In this document: positions 1 through 6,271 of the stretch, piece after piece
Position numbering within the stretch: position 1 is the first letter of the stretch
Layout of the letters: every line of letters starts with the position of its first letter
Assembly: GCA_020850025.1 (NCBI GenBank)
Contig: JADZFI010000140.1
Span: 1 to 8,535 of the forward strand
DNA: 8,535 bases
Source of the DNA: Saprospiraceae bacterium
GTDB taxonomy: Bacteria; Bacteroidota; Bacteroidia; Chitinophagales; Saprospiraceae
Direction of reading: 5' to 3'
Made by a program: the position numbers and the translations under genes
The notes under the pieces: generated by a model
Databases searched by the model: none
Told to the model about the DNA's origin: nothing
What the model saw: the letters and a program-made list of their open reading frames with translations, nothing else

Positions 1-735
1 TTGCAGGACAAAAGCTTCAAAAGCGGTGTAAACGTCGGGAATGGTTTCAATGGATTTGTCGCTCAGATTGGCGTAACGGAACCATTCTTTGGCATAGAAA
101 TCGGACTCAGAGCCGCCTTGTCCGGCATAATCCGGGGTCATTTGCAGACTTGCGGAGCGCCAGAGCAGCGGATTGGCCGTCTTCAGGGAATCGAGGAATT
201 TTTGTTTGCGCAGGCCAAGTTGCAGCACGCGTTCTTCCATGGTTTTGCGCATGTTGCCGGTAGATGCATTGAACTGCGCACGTACCTGAGCACTTTCGCT
301 GGCAAACTGGCTGATGCGCTCCTGAAGCGTTTCCATGGCCTTATTGGCCGGGGAGTTAACGGTGCGGGCTTTATGCATGAACTGGGTGTTGCCCCAGAGG
401 GTCACCTGTTTTTCCTCTCCGAGAATGATCCTGGCCGTGGATTGTTCGTTGGCGCCTACGCTGTAAAAACGCGCAGGTCCGGCCGGAATAGTGAGCACAT
501 AGGAGCTGTCGGCTCCGCTTTTGCCGGCGCTGGCCACTATTTTTTTGGCGAGGCCAACATGTTCGTACAGATACACTTTATCCGCGCTGCTGTTAGTGCC
601 GTAAAGCCGGCAGGTAAGCGTGACATTGTTACCGCTGCTTTTGGCTGGCGCCTGGGCAGTTTTGGCGGTGTTATTCTTTTGAAAGGCCCACAAGGTGGCG
701 GGCATTAAAAACGCAAGGAAAAGGAGTTTTTTCAT
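1..735 (-). CDS. TlpA/thioredoxin-like exported protein, N-terminal part (3' end outside window)
   Basis: The minus strand is open from an ATG at 735 to the window edge, giving 245 residues with no stop. Residues 1-17 (MKKLLFLAFLMPATLWA) are a clear signal peptide, so the product is exported. Residues about 37-125 resemble the beta-rich DUF4369 domain that precedes the thioredoxin fold in many Bacteroidota TlpA-like disulfide oxidoreductases. Residues about 128-185 are helical and charged. The visible end (ETIPDVYTAFEAFVLQ) resembles the region just before the thioredoxin domain. The CxxC active site would lie beyond the edge, so the oxidoreductase role is inferred from architecture. A candidate promoter lies about 35 bp upstream, and the gene is divergent from the yigZ-like gene. 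The plus strand opposite is also open over 1-708, but that frame has no signal peptide or domain and starts at TTG. I am confident of the gene and moderately confident of the family. Confidence 0.7.
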   Translation of the reverse strand, partial: MKKLLFLAFLMPATLWAFQKNNTAKTAQAPAKSSGNNVTLTCRLYGTNSSADKVYLYEHVGLAKKIVASAGKSGADSSYVLTIPAGPARFYSVGANEQSTARIILGEEKQVTLWGNTQFMHKARTVNSPANKAMETLQERISQFASESAQVRAQFNASTGNMRKTMEERVLQLGLRKQKFLDSLKTANPLLWRSASLQMTPDYAGQGGSESDFYAKEWFRYANLSDKSIETIPDVYTAFEAFVLQ

Positions 736-770
736 GTGTGGAGAAATCCCAATTTGGTCAAAAATGAGGG

Positions 771-778
771 CAAAAATA
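771..778 (-). promoter_or_regulatory. Candidate -7 element for the TlpA-like gene
   Basis: On the minus strand this reads TATTTTTG, a full match to the Bacteroidota -7 consensus TAnnTTTG, about 35 nt upstream of the start at 735. The nearest upstream TTG (plus-strand CAA at 803-805) is 24 bp away, longer than the usual spacing of about 19 bp. The -33 element is therefore uncertain. Confidence 0.5.
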
Positions 779-975
779 GGTTCTTGTTGAATGGTATTTG
801 CGCAATAAAAAGTTAAGACGCTATTGGTTTATTGCTCGGCTGCAAAATGATCCGGCATTTTAGGCGAAAAATTCGTCCGAAATGACTGCTGAATTAGTTG
901 ATCCGGGATAGGGGTTAATACGCTTGATGGACTACTCAGGGCAGATTGGAAAACATAGTTCCGGAGATTAACCCA

Positions 976-1002
976 TTGCTACCCGGGTGGCTAATATCTT
1001 TG
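976..1002 (+). promoter_or_regulatory. Candidate promoter for the YigZ-like gene
   Basis: TATCTTTG at 995-1002 matches TAnnTTTG. A TTG at 976-978 lies 16 bp upstream, slightly shorter than the usual -33/-7 spacing. The transcript would start near 1009, leaving a leader of about 50 nt before the ATG at 1059. This placement argues against the GTG at 987 as the translation start. Confidence 0.55.
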
Positions 1003-1058
1003 CGGTTGACCAGAGTAGTCTGCCTAATGATCAATGTTTGTACAAAAGCCTGTCTGTT

Positions 1059-1718
1059 ATGAACGACGCCTATCGCAGCCTGGCTGCTCCCAGCACAGGA
1101 GAATTCAAGGATCGCGGCAGCAGGTTTTTGGCCTATGCATGGCCTGTACGCACAGAGGCAGAGGCGCTGGAGCACCTGGAATTCCTGCGCAAGGAACATT
1201 TCAAAGCCCGCCACCATTGCTTTGCCTGGCGCCTGGGCCCGGACGGCGCCCGTTTTCGGGCCAACGACGACGGGGAGCCCAGCGGAACTGCCGGCCGGCC
1301 TATTCTGGGGCAGATTGATTCGTTTAACCTCACCAATGTAGTGATTGTAGTGGTGCGTTATTTCGGCGGCACCTTGCTGGGCGCCTCCGGACTCATCCAA
1401 GCCTACCGGGAAGCGGCCGCAGCATCATTGAGAAACGGGGATATCAGGGAATATCTGGTGAAAGACCACTTCCTTTTGGATTTTGATTATGCCCTTATGC
1501 CCGATGTAATGAATGCCGTTAAGAAACTCGATCTGGAAGTTGTTCAACAGTCGTTCGATGACCGCGGACGCATGGAAATCAGCATCCGCAAAAGCGAAAC
1601 GCAGGCTACCATGCTTCGTTTCAAGGCGCAACTCTGGAAGGTGAGCGAAGAAGAGGCTGCGGAGGTGGACTGGCCATCGGGGTTAAAGGTGAAAGAGCTG
1701 GCGGATGAACCCTCCTGA
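1059..1718 (+). CDS. YigZ/IMPACT-family protein (UPF0029 + DUF1949)
   Basis: The 219-residue protein matches the YigZ/IMPACT family in length and in its two domains. The N-terminal UPF0029 domain spans about 15-120 and carries DDGEPSGTAGRPIL (70-83) and VVVRYFGGTLLGASGL (97-112), the family's most conserved stretches. A DUF1949-like C-terminal domain covers about 138-193. The protein should be cytoplasmic. The biochemical role of bacterial members is not settled; eukaryotic IMPACT acts in translational control through GCN2, which bacteria lack. I chose ATG 1059 over GTG 987 because homologues start with an M-N-D-x-Y-like sequence right before A-P-S and because a promoter motif lies at 995-1002, after the GTG. 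No Shine-Dalgarno sequence is evident, as is usual in Bacteroidota. The gene appears monocistronic. Family confidence is high; function is unknown. Confidence 0.95.
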   Translation: MNDAYRSLAAPSTGEFKDRGSRFLAYAWPVRTEAEALEHLEFLRKEHFKARHHCFAWRLGPDGARFRANDDGEPSGTAGRPILGQIDSFNLTNVVIVVVRYFGGTLLGASGLIQAYREAAAASLRNGDIREYLVKDHFLLDFDYALMPDVMNAVKKLDLEVVQQSFDDRGRMEISIRKSETQATMLRFKAQLWKVSEEEAAEVDWPSGLKVKELADEPS

Positions 1719-2017
1719 TGAACGGATGCAATAAACCTTCGGACTTTTTTGTTATCCAGCCCAACGAAGGGCGTCCCTCAAACGCAACAAGAGCAAAATA
1801 ACGTTTGATAAACAATTCAGACGGCTAATTACCCGAACTTTGCGCCTCTTCCCTTCCAGGGCAGGCACCATTTTTGCTTTTCAGGGCAAAATCGAACGCT
1901 TTACGCGAAAAATTGTTAGGCTGGACTTCGGATTGCCGGAAATTTGGATGTTGGATGGTTGGACTTATGAACCTTGATCAACATACGGCAGTCCAAAAAA
2001 CATCACATACTCAACAC
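1719..2017. other. Intergenic region upstream of the M28 peptidase operon
   Basis: No gene is recognised in this stretch of about 300 bp. The frame is open upstream of the peptidase start as far as ATG 1874, but those 48 residues have no domain and precede a textbook signal peptide, so they are probably not translated. No classical terminator follows the yigZ-like stop at 1718. A 7-bp dyad (TCAAACG 1778-1784, CGTTTGA 1802-1808) and a near-match to the -7 consensus (GAACTTTG, 1835-1842) are present. The latter is a weak promoter candidate because its nearest TTTG (1804-1807) is 27 bp upstream. Confidence 0.75.
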
Positions 2018-3709
2018 ATGAAATTTAAACTTCTTCTACTGTTTTTATTGCCGGGAATACTATTGACGGCACAAACAGATCCCCAACAAGCCCCAACAGC
2101 ACCGGCGCCGCCGGCAGCGCCTGTGTACACCCCGGGTCCTGGTAAAGCTAAACCAGGGCGCCTTTTTCCGCTGGAAAACGATGGAACAACCTTCGCCAAA
2201 GGAATTTCCGCCAACGACCTCAAATCGCTGGTGTATGCCCTGGCATCCGAGTCCATGCAGGGCCGTGAAACAGGAGAACCAGGCCAGCAGATGGCCGCGC
2301 AATACATCGCCCAGCAATTTAAGGAGGCCGGCCTTCCGCCCAAGGGCGACAAAGGGTTTTTCCAGAAAATTTTCCTTCAGAATGTTACCTGGAAAGACAT
2401 CGCTGTAAAAGTGGGCGATCAGGAATTTGCTCATCGCAAGGATTTTTATGTGTACCCAGCGTTCACCCCGGACCAGCCGTTGACGGAGATCAAGGAGTTC
2501 CTTTTCCTCGGTTTTGGCATTGAAGATCCGAAATACAACGACTACGGTAAAACCGAAGTGGCCGGCAAAGCGCTGATCATTTACAATGGCGAGCCGCTGA
2601 ATAAGGACGGAAAATCCCTGCTCACCGGAACAGAGTTCCGCTCTAACTGGAGCCTGGATTGGCGCAAAAAAGTGCAATTGGCCAAGGAAAAAGGCGCAAC
2701 TGCGGTGTTCATCATCGACCAGGAATTTGAGGAAAGCCTTAAGAAAAACCGCAAAGCCATCTCTTCCAACGGATGGAAACCGGTGGGCACTGGCGCTGAA
2801 GCCATGGCCAATGAATTCCTTCCCGGTGTTTTCATCTCTCCGGCGCTTGCCAGGGAAATCCTGGGAGATAAAGCCTCTAAAGTGGAGAAAGAGCTGGCCG
2901 AACTGAAAGATGGCGGAAAATTCAAGCCGATCAAGGTGAAAGCCAAGGTGCAGTTGCGCCTCGACAAATCCTCGCAAATGCTTGAAGGCTCTAATGTGTT
3001 GGCGGTTATCGAAGGCACTGACGAGAAAATGAAAAAGGAATTCGTATTTGTTACGGCACACTACGACCACCTGGGCATGTCGGACAGCACGGTGATCTAT
3101 TATGGCGCCGACGACAATGCGTCCGGTACTGCCGGAGTCATTGAAATTGCCCGGGCTTTCGCGGAAGCCAAAAAACAGGGCATTGGTCCGAAGCGTACCG
3201 TGGTGTGCATGCTGGTAAGCGGAGAGGAAAAAGGCTTGCTGGGATCCAAATACTATACGGAGTTTCCCTTGTTCCCGCTGGATAAAACCCTTGTGGACAT
3301 CAATATTGACATGAGTGGACGCGTGGATGAGAAACACAAAGACCACCCGGACTATATCTATGTGATAGGTTCGGACCGCATCAGCACGCACCTGCACAAC
3401 ATCAATGAGATGGTGAACAGCGAGCAAACCAAGTTGGAGCTCGACTACAAGTACAACGCCAAGGATGATCCCAACAAGTTTTACGAGCGCTCCGACCACT
3501 ATAATTTTACAGAAAAGGGCATCCCGGCTATCTTCTACTTCAATGGGGTGCACCCGGACTATCACCGCCCTACAGATACGCCGGACAAGCTCAATTACGA
3601 GGTGATGGCCAAGCGTGCTCAACTGGCCTTTTTTGTGGCCTGGGAAATAGCCAACCGCCAGGAGCCCATTGTTCCAAATGTGAGGCAGGAAAAAAAGAAA
3701 ACCGATTAA
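2018..3709 (+). CDS. Exported M28-family zinc metallopeptidase with PA domain
   Basis: This 563-residue protein begins with a signal peptide (residues 1-18, MKFKLLLLFLLPGILLTA) and a Pro/Ala-rich linker (about 22-47). A PA-like domain follows at about 140-285 (GKALIIYNGEP, KEKGATAVFIID), then an M28 catalytic domain at about 325-545. All expected catalytic positions are present: H348 in AHYDHLG, D366 in GADDNASG, E403/E404 in SGEEKGLLGS, D431 in INIDMSG and H516 in HPDYHRPTD. It is therefore a plausible two-zinc aminopeptidase or carboxypeptidase-like enzyme acting in the periplasm or outside the cell. I chose ATG 2018 over the in-frame ATG 1874 because the signal peptide begins there. The moaD-like gene starts 12 bp after the stop, so cotranscription is likely. 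The exact substrate cannot be read from the sequence. Family confidence is very high. Confidence 0.97.
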   Translation: MKFKLLLLFLLPGILLTAQTDPQQAPTAPAPPAAPVYTPGPGKAKPGRLFPLENDGTTFAKGISANDLKSLVYALASESMQGRETGEPGQQMAAQYIAQQFKEAGLPPKGDKGFFQKIFLQNVTWKDIAVKVGDQEFAHRKDFYVYPAFTPDQPLTEIKEFLFLGFGIEDPKYNDYGKTEVAGKALIIYNGEPLNKDGKSLLTGTEFRSNWSLDWRKKVQLAKEKGATAVFIIDQEFEESLKKNRKAISSNGWKPVGTGAEAMANEFLPGVFISPALAREILGDKASKVEKELAELKDGGKFKPIKVKAKVQLRLDKSSQMLEGSNVLAVIEGTDEKMKKEFVFVTAHYDHLGMSDSTVIYYGADDNASGTAGVIEIARAFAEAKKQGIGPKRTVVCMLVSGEEKGLLGSKYYTEFPLFPLDKTLVDINIDMSGRVDEKHKDHPDYIYVIGSDRISTHLHNINEMVNSEQTKLELDYKYNAKDDPNKFYERSDHYNFTEKGIPAIFYFNGVHPDYHRPTDTPDKLNYEVMAKRAQLAFFVAWEIANRQEPIVPNVRQEKKKTD

Positions 3710-3721
3710 CCCGTTTTTTGG

Positions 3722-3949
3722 ATGAAAATCCTGGCATTTGGAAAGATTGCCGATATCCTGCGCCGTCCGGAACAGGATATCCAGGGGCCGGAAACAGTGG
3801 CAGAACTCCGGATATTCCTCGAGCAGGAATATCCGGAGTTAAAAACGCTGCGTTACGTCATTGCAGTGGACAAGCAAATTGCAGACGAAGAGGCATCGCT
3901 GTCGGAAAACGCCGAAGTAGCGCTTTTACCTCCGTTTTCAGGAGGATAG
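3722..3949 (+). CDS. moaD: MoaD-family sulfur carrier protein (molybdopterin synthase small subunit-like)
   Basis: The 75-residue protein is typical of MoaD/ThiS beta-grasp carriers. It starts MKILAFGKIAD, has the conserved T-V-A-E-L-R...YPEL segment (25-40) and ends in PPFSGG. MoaD proteins end in Gly-Gly, which is adenylated by MoeB and thiocarboxylated; the protein then donates sulfur with MoaE to convert precursor Z into molybdopterin. The V-A-L-L-P-P-F-S-G-G ending favours MoaD over ThiS. It should be cytoplasmic. No other molybdenum cofactor gene is visible nearby, which is unusual. It lies 12 bp after the M28 gene and 38 bp before a membrane protein gene, so it is probably in their operon. 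The coding sequence contains a perfect 16-bp inverted repeat. Family assignment is strong. A partner other than MoaE cannot be excluded. Confidence 0.9.
   Translation: MKILAFGKIADILRRPEQDIQGPETVAELRIFLEQEYPELKTLRYVIAVDKQIADEEASLSENAEVALLPPFSGG
3752..3781 (+). repeat. 9-bp inverted repeat inside moaD
   Basis: GATATCCTG (3752-3760) is complementary to CAGGATATC (3773-3781) across a 12-nt loop. It lies 22 nt upstream of a much stronger hairpin that shares the ATATCC core, so alternative pairings between the two are possible. Confidence 0.6.
3804..3840 (+). repeat. Perfect 16-bp inverted repeat (hairpin) inside moaD
   Basis: AACTCCGGATATTCCT (3804-3819) is the exact reverse complement of 3825-3840, separated by the 5-nt loop cgagc. 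It lies wholly within the coding sequence and encodes about residues 28-40 (ELRIFLEQEYPEL), a normal conserved MoaD segment. A stem this long should form in the mRNA and could act on translation, RNA decay or termination, or be a DNA-binding site. No T-run follows, so it is not an intrinsic terminator. Confidence 0.85.
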
Positions 3950-3987
3950 TGTGGTGAAATCCCAAAAGACTGCTCCATACACATCGT

Positions 3988-4749
3988 ATGAACCTGCTCA
4001 ACTGGTTATACCCGTTCGGGCGGGAAACCGCCGAAGAAGGACGCTACACTCTCCTGCGAGCTGAAGCGATCCTCAAAACGCTTGAGCGCCTGGAATGGCG
4101 CATTTCAGAGCGTTTCCCCGAATCCGGATTGCTCGGCGTTTGCCAGGAATTCAGGCAGTTGGCAACCAGGTCGGAAGAGTTGGCAAAGCGGCTGCAGGGC
4201 CCCATCTGGCCTGTCCGGCTGGCAGCATTGCTGGCTTCAGTGCTGCTGATATGGTTGGTTGCCTGGGCGCTGGGGCAATTGATCCGCAATTTTCAATTTG
4301 ATGCGAGTGGCATTTTGCATTTGTTGCAGACTACGGAGTCCGCCATAAACGAATTAATTTTCCTGGGCCTGGCTCTCTTTTTCCTGGTCAATCTTGAGGC
4401 CCGCCTCAAGCGCAGCATGGCGCTTCGCGCACTCCACCGACTTCGCAGCATAGCCCATGTGGTGGATATGCACCAGTTGACCAAGGATCCTGCCTTCCTG
4501 TTATCTGGCAATAAAATTTCCGAAACCCAACATTCTCCTGAACGCAACCTGTCGCGGCACCAACTGATGCGCTATCTGGATTACTGCTCCGAGTTACTGG
4601 CGCTCGACGCCAAGGTGGCGGCACTGTTTGCCCAAAATACCGACGATCGTGATATCCTGAATGCTGTAAACGACCTGGAGCAACTCGTTCAGGGACTTTC
4701 TGCCAAAATATGGAAAAAAATCATGATACTGGACCTTTCCAGCGAGTAA
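3988..4749 (+). CDS. Two-helix membrane protein of unknown function
   Basis: I do not recognise this 253-residue protein. It has two hydrophobic segments, about 77-99 (ALLASVLLIWLVAWALGQLI) and about 122-136 (LIFLGLALFFLVNL), and no signal peptide. The N-terminal 75 residues and C-terminal 115 residues are rich in charged and leucine residues and look helical. The simplest topology is a hairpin with both ends in the cytoplasm (positive residues R139, K141 and R142 follow helix 2), but this is prediction. The C-terminal part contains a leucine/alanine-rich helical segment with repeated acidic residues (about 192-245). It follows moaD by 38 bp with no promoter or terminator between, so it is probably the last gene of the M28-moaD operon. 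It could be a structural or sensory membrane protein; no catalytic motif is visible. The gene is real with high confidence, function unknown. Confidence 0.85.
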   Translation: MNLLNWLYPFGRETAEEGRYTLLRAEAILKTLERLEWRISERFPESGLLGVCQEFRQLATRSEELAKRLQGPIWPVRLAALLASVLLIWLVAWALGQLIRNFQFDASGILHLLQTTESAINELIFLGLALFFLVNLEARLKRSMALRALHRLRSIAHVVDMHQLTKDPAFLLSGNKISETQHSPERNLSRHQLMRYLDYCSELLALDAKVAALFAQNTDDRDILNAVNDLEQLVQGLSAKIWKKIMILDLSSE

Positions 4750-4988
4750 ACGGCAGTAATTTCAAAAAAGCGTTTTGGGCAAGTTGTTAAAATCCTCCTA
4801 ATATTTGGAAAAGACCCTCAACTTGTTGTTAGTTTGCCCTCCCTACAAAATTAAAAAAGACCATTTCGGCAGGGTAGATCGGGAATATTTTATTGTGGTT
4901 TTGTGGTAAAAACAACCGTTTTTGTTGCAAGAAAAACCAGGGTAATCCCCGAATTACAACGAAAAGTTTGCTTTTTTTGAAGAAAAAT

Positions 4989-5019
4989 TTTGAGAGGCCG
5001 CCTTTCGTGGCTACTTTTG
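4989..5019 (+). promoter_or_regulatory. Bacteroidota-type promoter for the M23 peptidase gene
   Basis: TTTG (4989-4992) and TACTTTTG (5012-5019) match the -33 and -7 consensus elements with exactly 19 bp between them. Transcription should start around 5026. This is the best promoter in the window. A 7-bp dyad, TGAGAGG (4991-4997) and CCTCTCA (5024-5030), brackets the -7 element and may be an operator. Confidence 0.75.
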
Positions 5020-5147
5020 TGCGCCTCTCAAACTTCCAGAGCCGATTGAACGCTCACCCAACCGGGTAAATCAGCGGCACAGGAGGGCCTCCGCCTTCAA
5101 AATCAGACTTATCTAAAGCTCTCTGTCGCCGGAATGATTCGAAATAA

Positions 5148-5170
5148 CTGAGGCTCAGAATCAATTGATT
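5148..5170 (+). repeat. Adjacent palindromes in the M23 leader
   Basis: CTGAGGCTCAG (5148-5158) is a 5-bp dyad around one base. It is directly followed by AATCAATTGATT (5159-5170), a perfect 12-bp palindrome. They end about 21 nt before the ATG at 5192. TGATTC (5135-5140) can also pair with GAATCA (5158-5163), giving a competing fold. Confidence 0.5.
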
Positions 5171-5191
5171 TCCTCGGCAAACACCTACAAC

Positions 5192-6175
5192 ATGGGCAGG
5201 AAAGAGAAATTTGTTTACAACATTCACACCCTTACCTACGAGAAAGTAGTTGTTCCCCTTAAGACCCGTATTTGGCAGGCTTTCGGATTTTTTTCCGTGG
5301 TGGTGGTAACTTCACTTGCCATGCTTGCCGTGTTCTATACCATCTTCCCGTCTCCTCGCGAAGAAGATTTGATGCGCGAGATCAGTCAGATGGAAGCAAA
5401 GTACAAGCAAATGAGCGCTCAGGTGGATATGATGTCCAAAGTGCTCGGCAATATTCAGGAGCGCGATGCAAGCGTACACCGCACCGTGTTCGGAATGGAT
5501 CCCATTGATCAGGATGTATGGAATGCCGGTATAGGTGGCCACGAAGCACACCCGGAACTGGAAGGCTTTGAGTTCAGCGGCAATGTCGTAGGTGAAGCCC
5601 TCAATAAGATTGACGCACTCAGCCGCCAATTAGCGCTGCAAAGCAAATCCCTCGATACCATTCAGGATCTGGCCCGCAACCAGGAAAAAATGCTGGCATC
5701 TTTGCCAAGTATCAAGCCTGTACGCGAAGACAAACTGCAAAAAAGCATCGGTACACTTTCCGGCTTTGGATACCGCATCCACCCGGTGTATAAGTTTAAA
5801 AAATTCCATGCCGGCCTGGACTTCCCGGCTCGTGTAGGCACCCCCATTCAAGCGCCTGGCGACGGGGTGGTGTTAGAAACAGGATGGCACAGCGGTTATG
5901 GTAACTGCGTAAAGATCAGCCATGGCTTCGGTTATGTTACCCTTTACGGGCACATGCATAAAATCACCGTGCGCCAGGGAGAAAAAGTAAAGAAGGGCCA
6001 GAAAATTGGTGAAGTAGGCGACACCGGCCTTTCCACCGCGCCACACCTCCACTACGAAGTACATTATAAAGGCAAACCCATCAACCCGATCAATTTCTGT
6101 ATGGACAAACTTACCCCACAGGAATATCAGCAGTTGGTGGCTGCCGCTAACATAGCCAACCAGTCGCTCGACTAA
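5192..6175 (+). CDS. Membrane-anchored M23-family peptidase (LytM/NlpD-like)
   Basis: The 327-residue protein has a short basic cytoplasmic N-terminus, one transmembrane segment (about 31-52), a coiled-coil-like region (about 56-90 and 134-170) and a C-terminal M23 domain (about 185-300). The zinc ligands are intact: H206 and D210 in FHAGLDFP, and H287 in the HLH motif (285-287). H254 in LYGHMH and H285 fit the two catalytic histidines. It is probably an active peptidoglycan endopeptidase facing the periplasm, acting in wall remodelling, cell shape or division. I chose ATG 5192 over the in-frame TTG 5165 because the basic start (MGRKEKF) matches the usual form in Bacteroidota and because the TTG lies within a palindrome. 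The gene has its own promoter and terminator, so it is monocistronic. Family and activity assignments are strong; the exact cellular role is inferred. Confidence 0.95.
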   Translation: MGRKEKFVYNIHTLTYEKVVVPLKTRIWQAFGFFSVVVVTSLAMLAVFYTIFPSPREEDLMREISQMEAKYKQMSAQVDMMSKVLGNIQERDASVHRTVFGMDPIDQDVWNAGIGGHEAHPELEGFEFSGNVVGEALNKIDALSRQLALQSKSLDTIQDLARNQEKMLASLPSIKPVREDKLQKSIGTLSGFGYRIHPVYKFKKFHAGLDFPARVGTPIQAPGDGVVLETGWHSGYGNCVKISHGFGYVTLYGHMHKITVRQGEKVKKGQKIGEVGDTGLSTAPHLHYEVHYKGKPINPINFCMDKLTPQEYQQLVAAANIANQSLD

Positions 6176-6196
6176 ACCTTTCTATTGCAAAGCATA

Positions 6197-6220
6197 TTAT
6201 CGTTCAATTAGAAACGATAA
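6197..6220 (+). repeat. 8-bp hairpin in the M23 3' region
   Basis: TTATCGTT (6197-6204) pairs with AACGATAA (6213-6220) across an 8-nt loop, between the M23 stop and its terminator. No T-run follows. It may protect the transcript 3' end; this is inference. Confidence 0.5.
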
Positions 6221-6231
6221 ACAACAGGATC

Positions 6232-6271
6232 GAGGGTGAAATGCGGAAGCGTTTCGCCCTCTTTTGTTTTT
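6232..6271 (+). terminator. Strong intrinsic terminator of the M23 gene
   Basis: A 13-bp stem (6232-6244 with 6249-6261, two G-U pairs) is closed by a GGAA tetraloop of the GNRA type. It is followed by TTTTGTTTTT at 6262-6271. It lies about 55 nt after the stop at 6175 and reads in the direction of the M23 gene. Confidence 0.9.

Larger units (their letters stand above)
736..1058. other. Divergent intergenic region
   Basis: This gene-free stretch separates the minus-strand TlpA-like gene from the plus-strand YigZ-like gene. It holds candidate promoters for both. It also contains two dyads: GCAATAAA/TTTATTGC (802-809 and 828-835) and GGGTTAAT/ATTAACCC (912-919 and 967-974). I see no RNA gene or small ORF with recognisable character here. 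The frame is open back to a GTG at 987, but the part before 1059 does not look coding. Confidence 0.8.
4750..5191. other. Intergenic region and long leader of the M23 gene
   Basis: No coding sequence or RNA gene is recognised in this stretch of about 440 bp. The first half is AT-rich and holds a 7-bp inverted repeat (CAAGTTG at about 4779-4785, CAACTTG at about 4819-4825), but no convincing terminator for the preceding operon. The second half carries the M23 promoter (4989-5019) and a leader of about 165 nt with nested palindromes near the start codon. Confidence 0.75.

Noticed and set aside
1..708. A 235-residue open frame on the plus strand.
   Set aside because: It starts at TTG and has no signal peptide or domain. 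It lies antisense to the minus-strand frame (1-735), which has a clear signal peptide and TlpA-like character.
1736..1770. A terminator after the yigZ-like gene.
   Set aside because: CCTTCG and CGAAGG can pair, but the T-run lies in the loop rather than after the stem, and a small GCCC/GGGC hairpin competes.
1874..2017. A 48-residue N-terminal extension of the M28 peptidase.
   Set aside because: The extension would bury a textbook signal peptide that begins at 2018 and has no recognisable content.
2060..3622. A 520-residue open frame on the minus strand.
   Set aside because: It is wholly antisense to the M28 peptidase, whose motifs are all intact. Its predicted protein shows no domain and has the composition of a reverse-complement shadow.
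3722..3949. A ubiquitin-like conjugation system (MoaD-like carrier plus peptidase).
   Set aside because: The neighbouring M28 enzyme is exported and is not a JAB-type deconjugase. No E1-like protein is present, and the C-terminus is typical of MoaD.
5165..5191. A TTG start nine codons upstream for the M23 peptidase.
   Set aside because: The ATG at 5192 gives the usual basic N-terminus, and the TTG lies within a palindrome in the leader.
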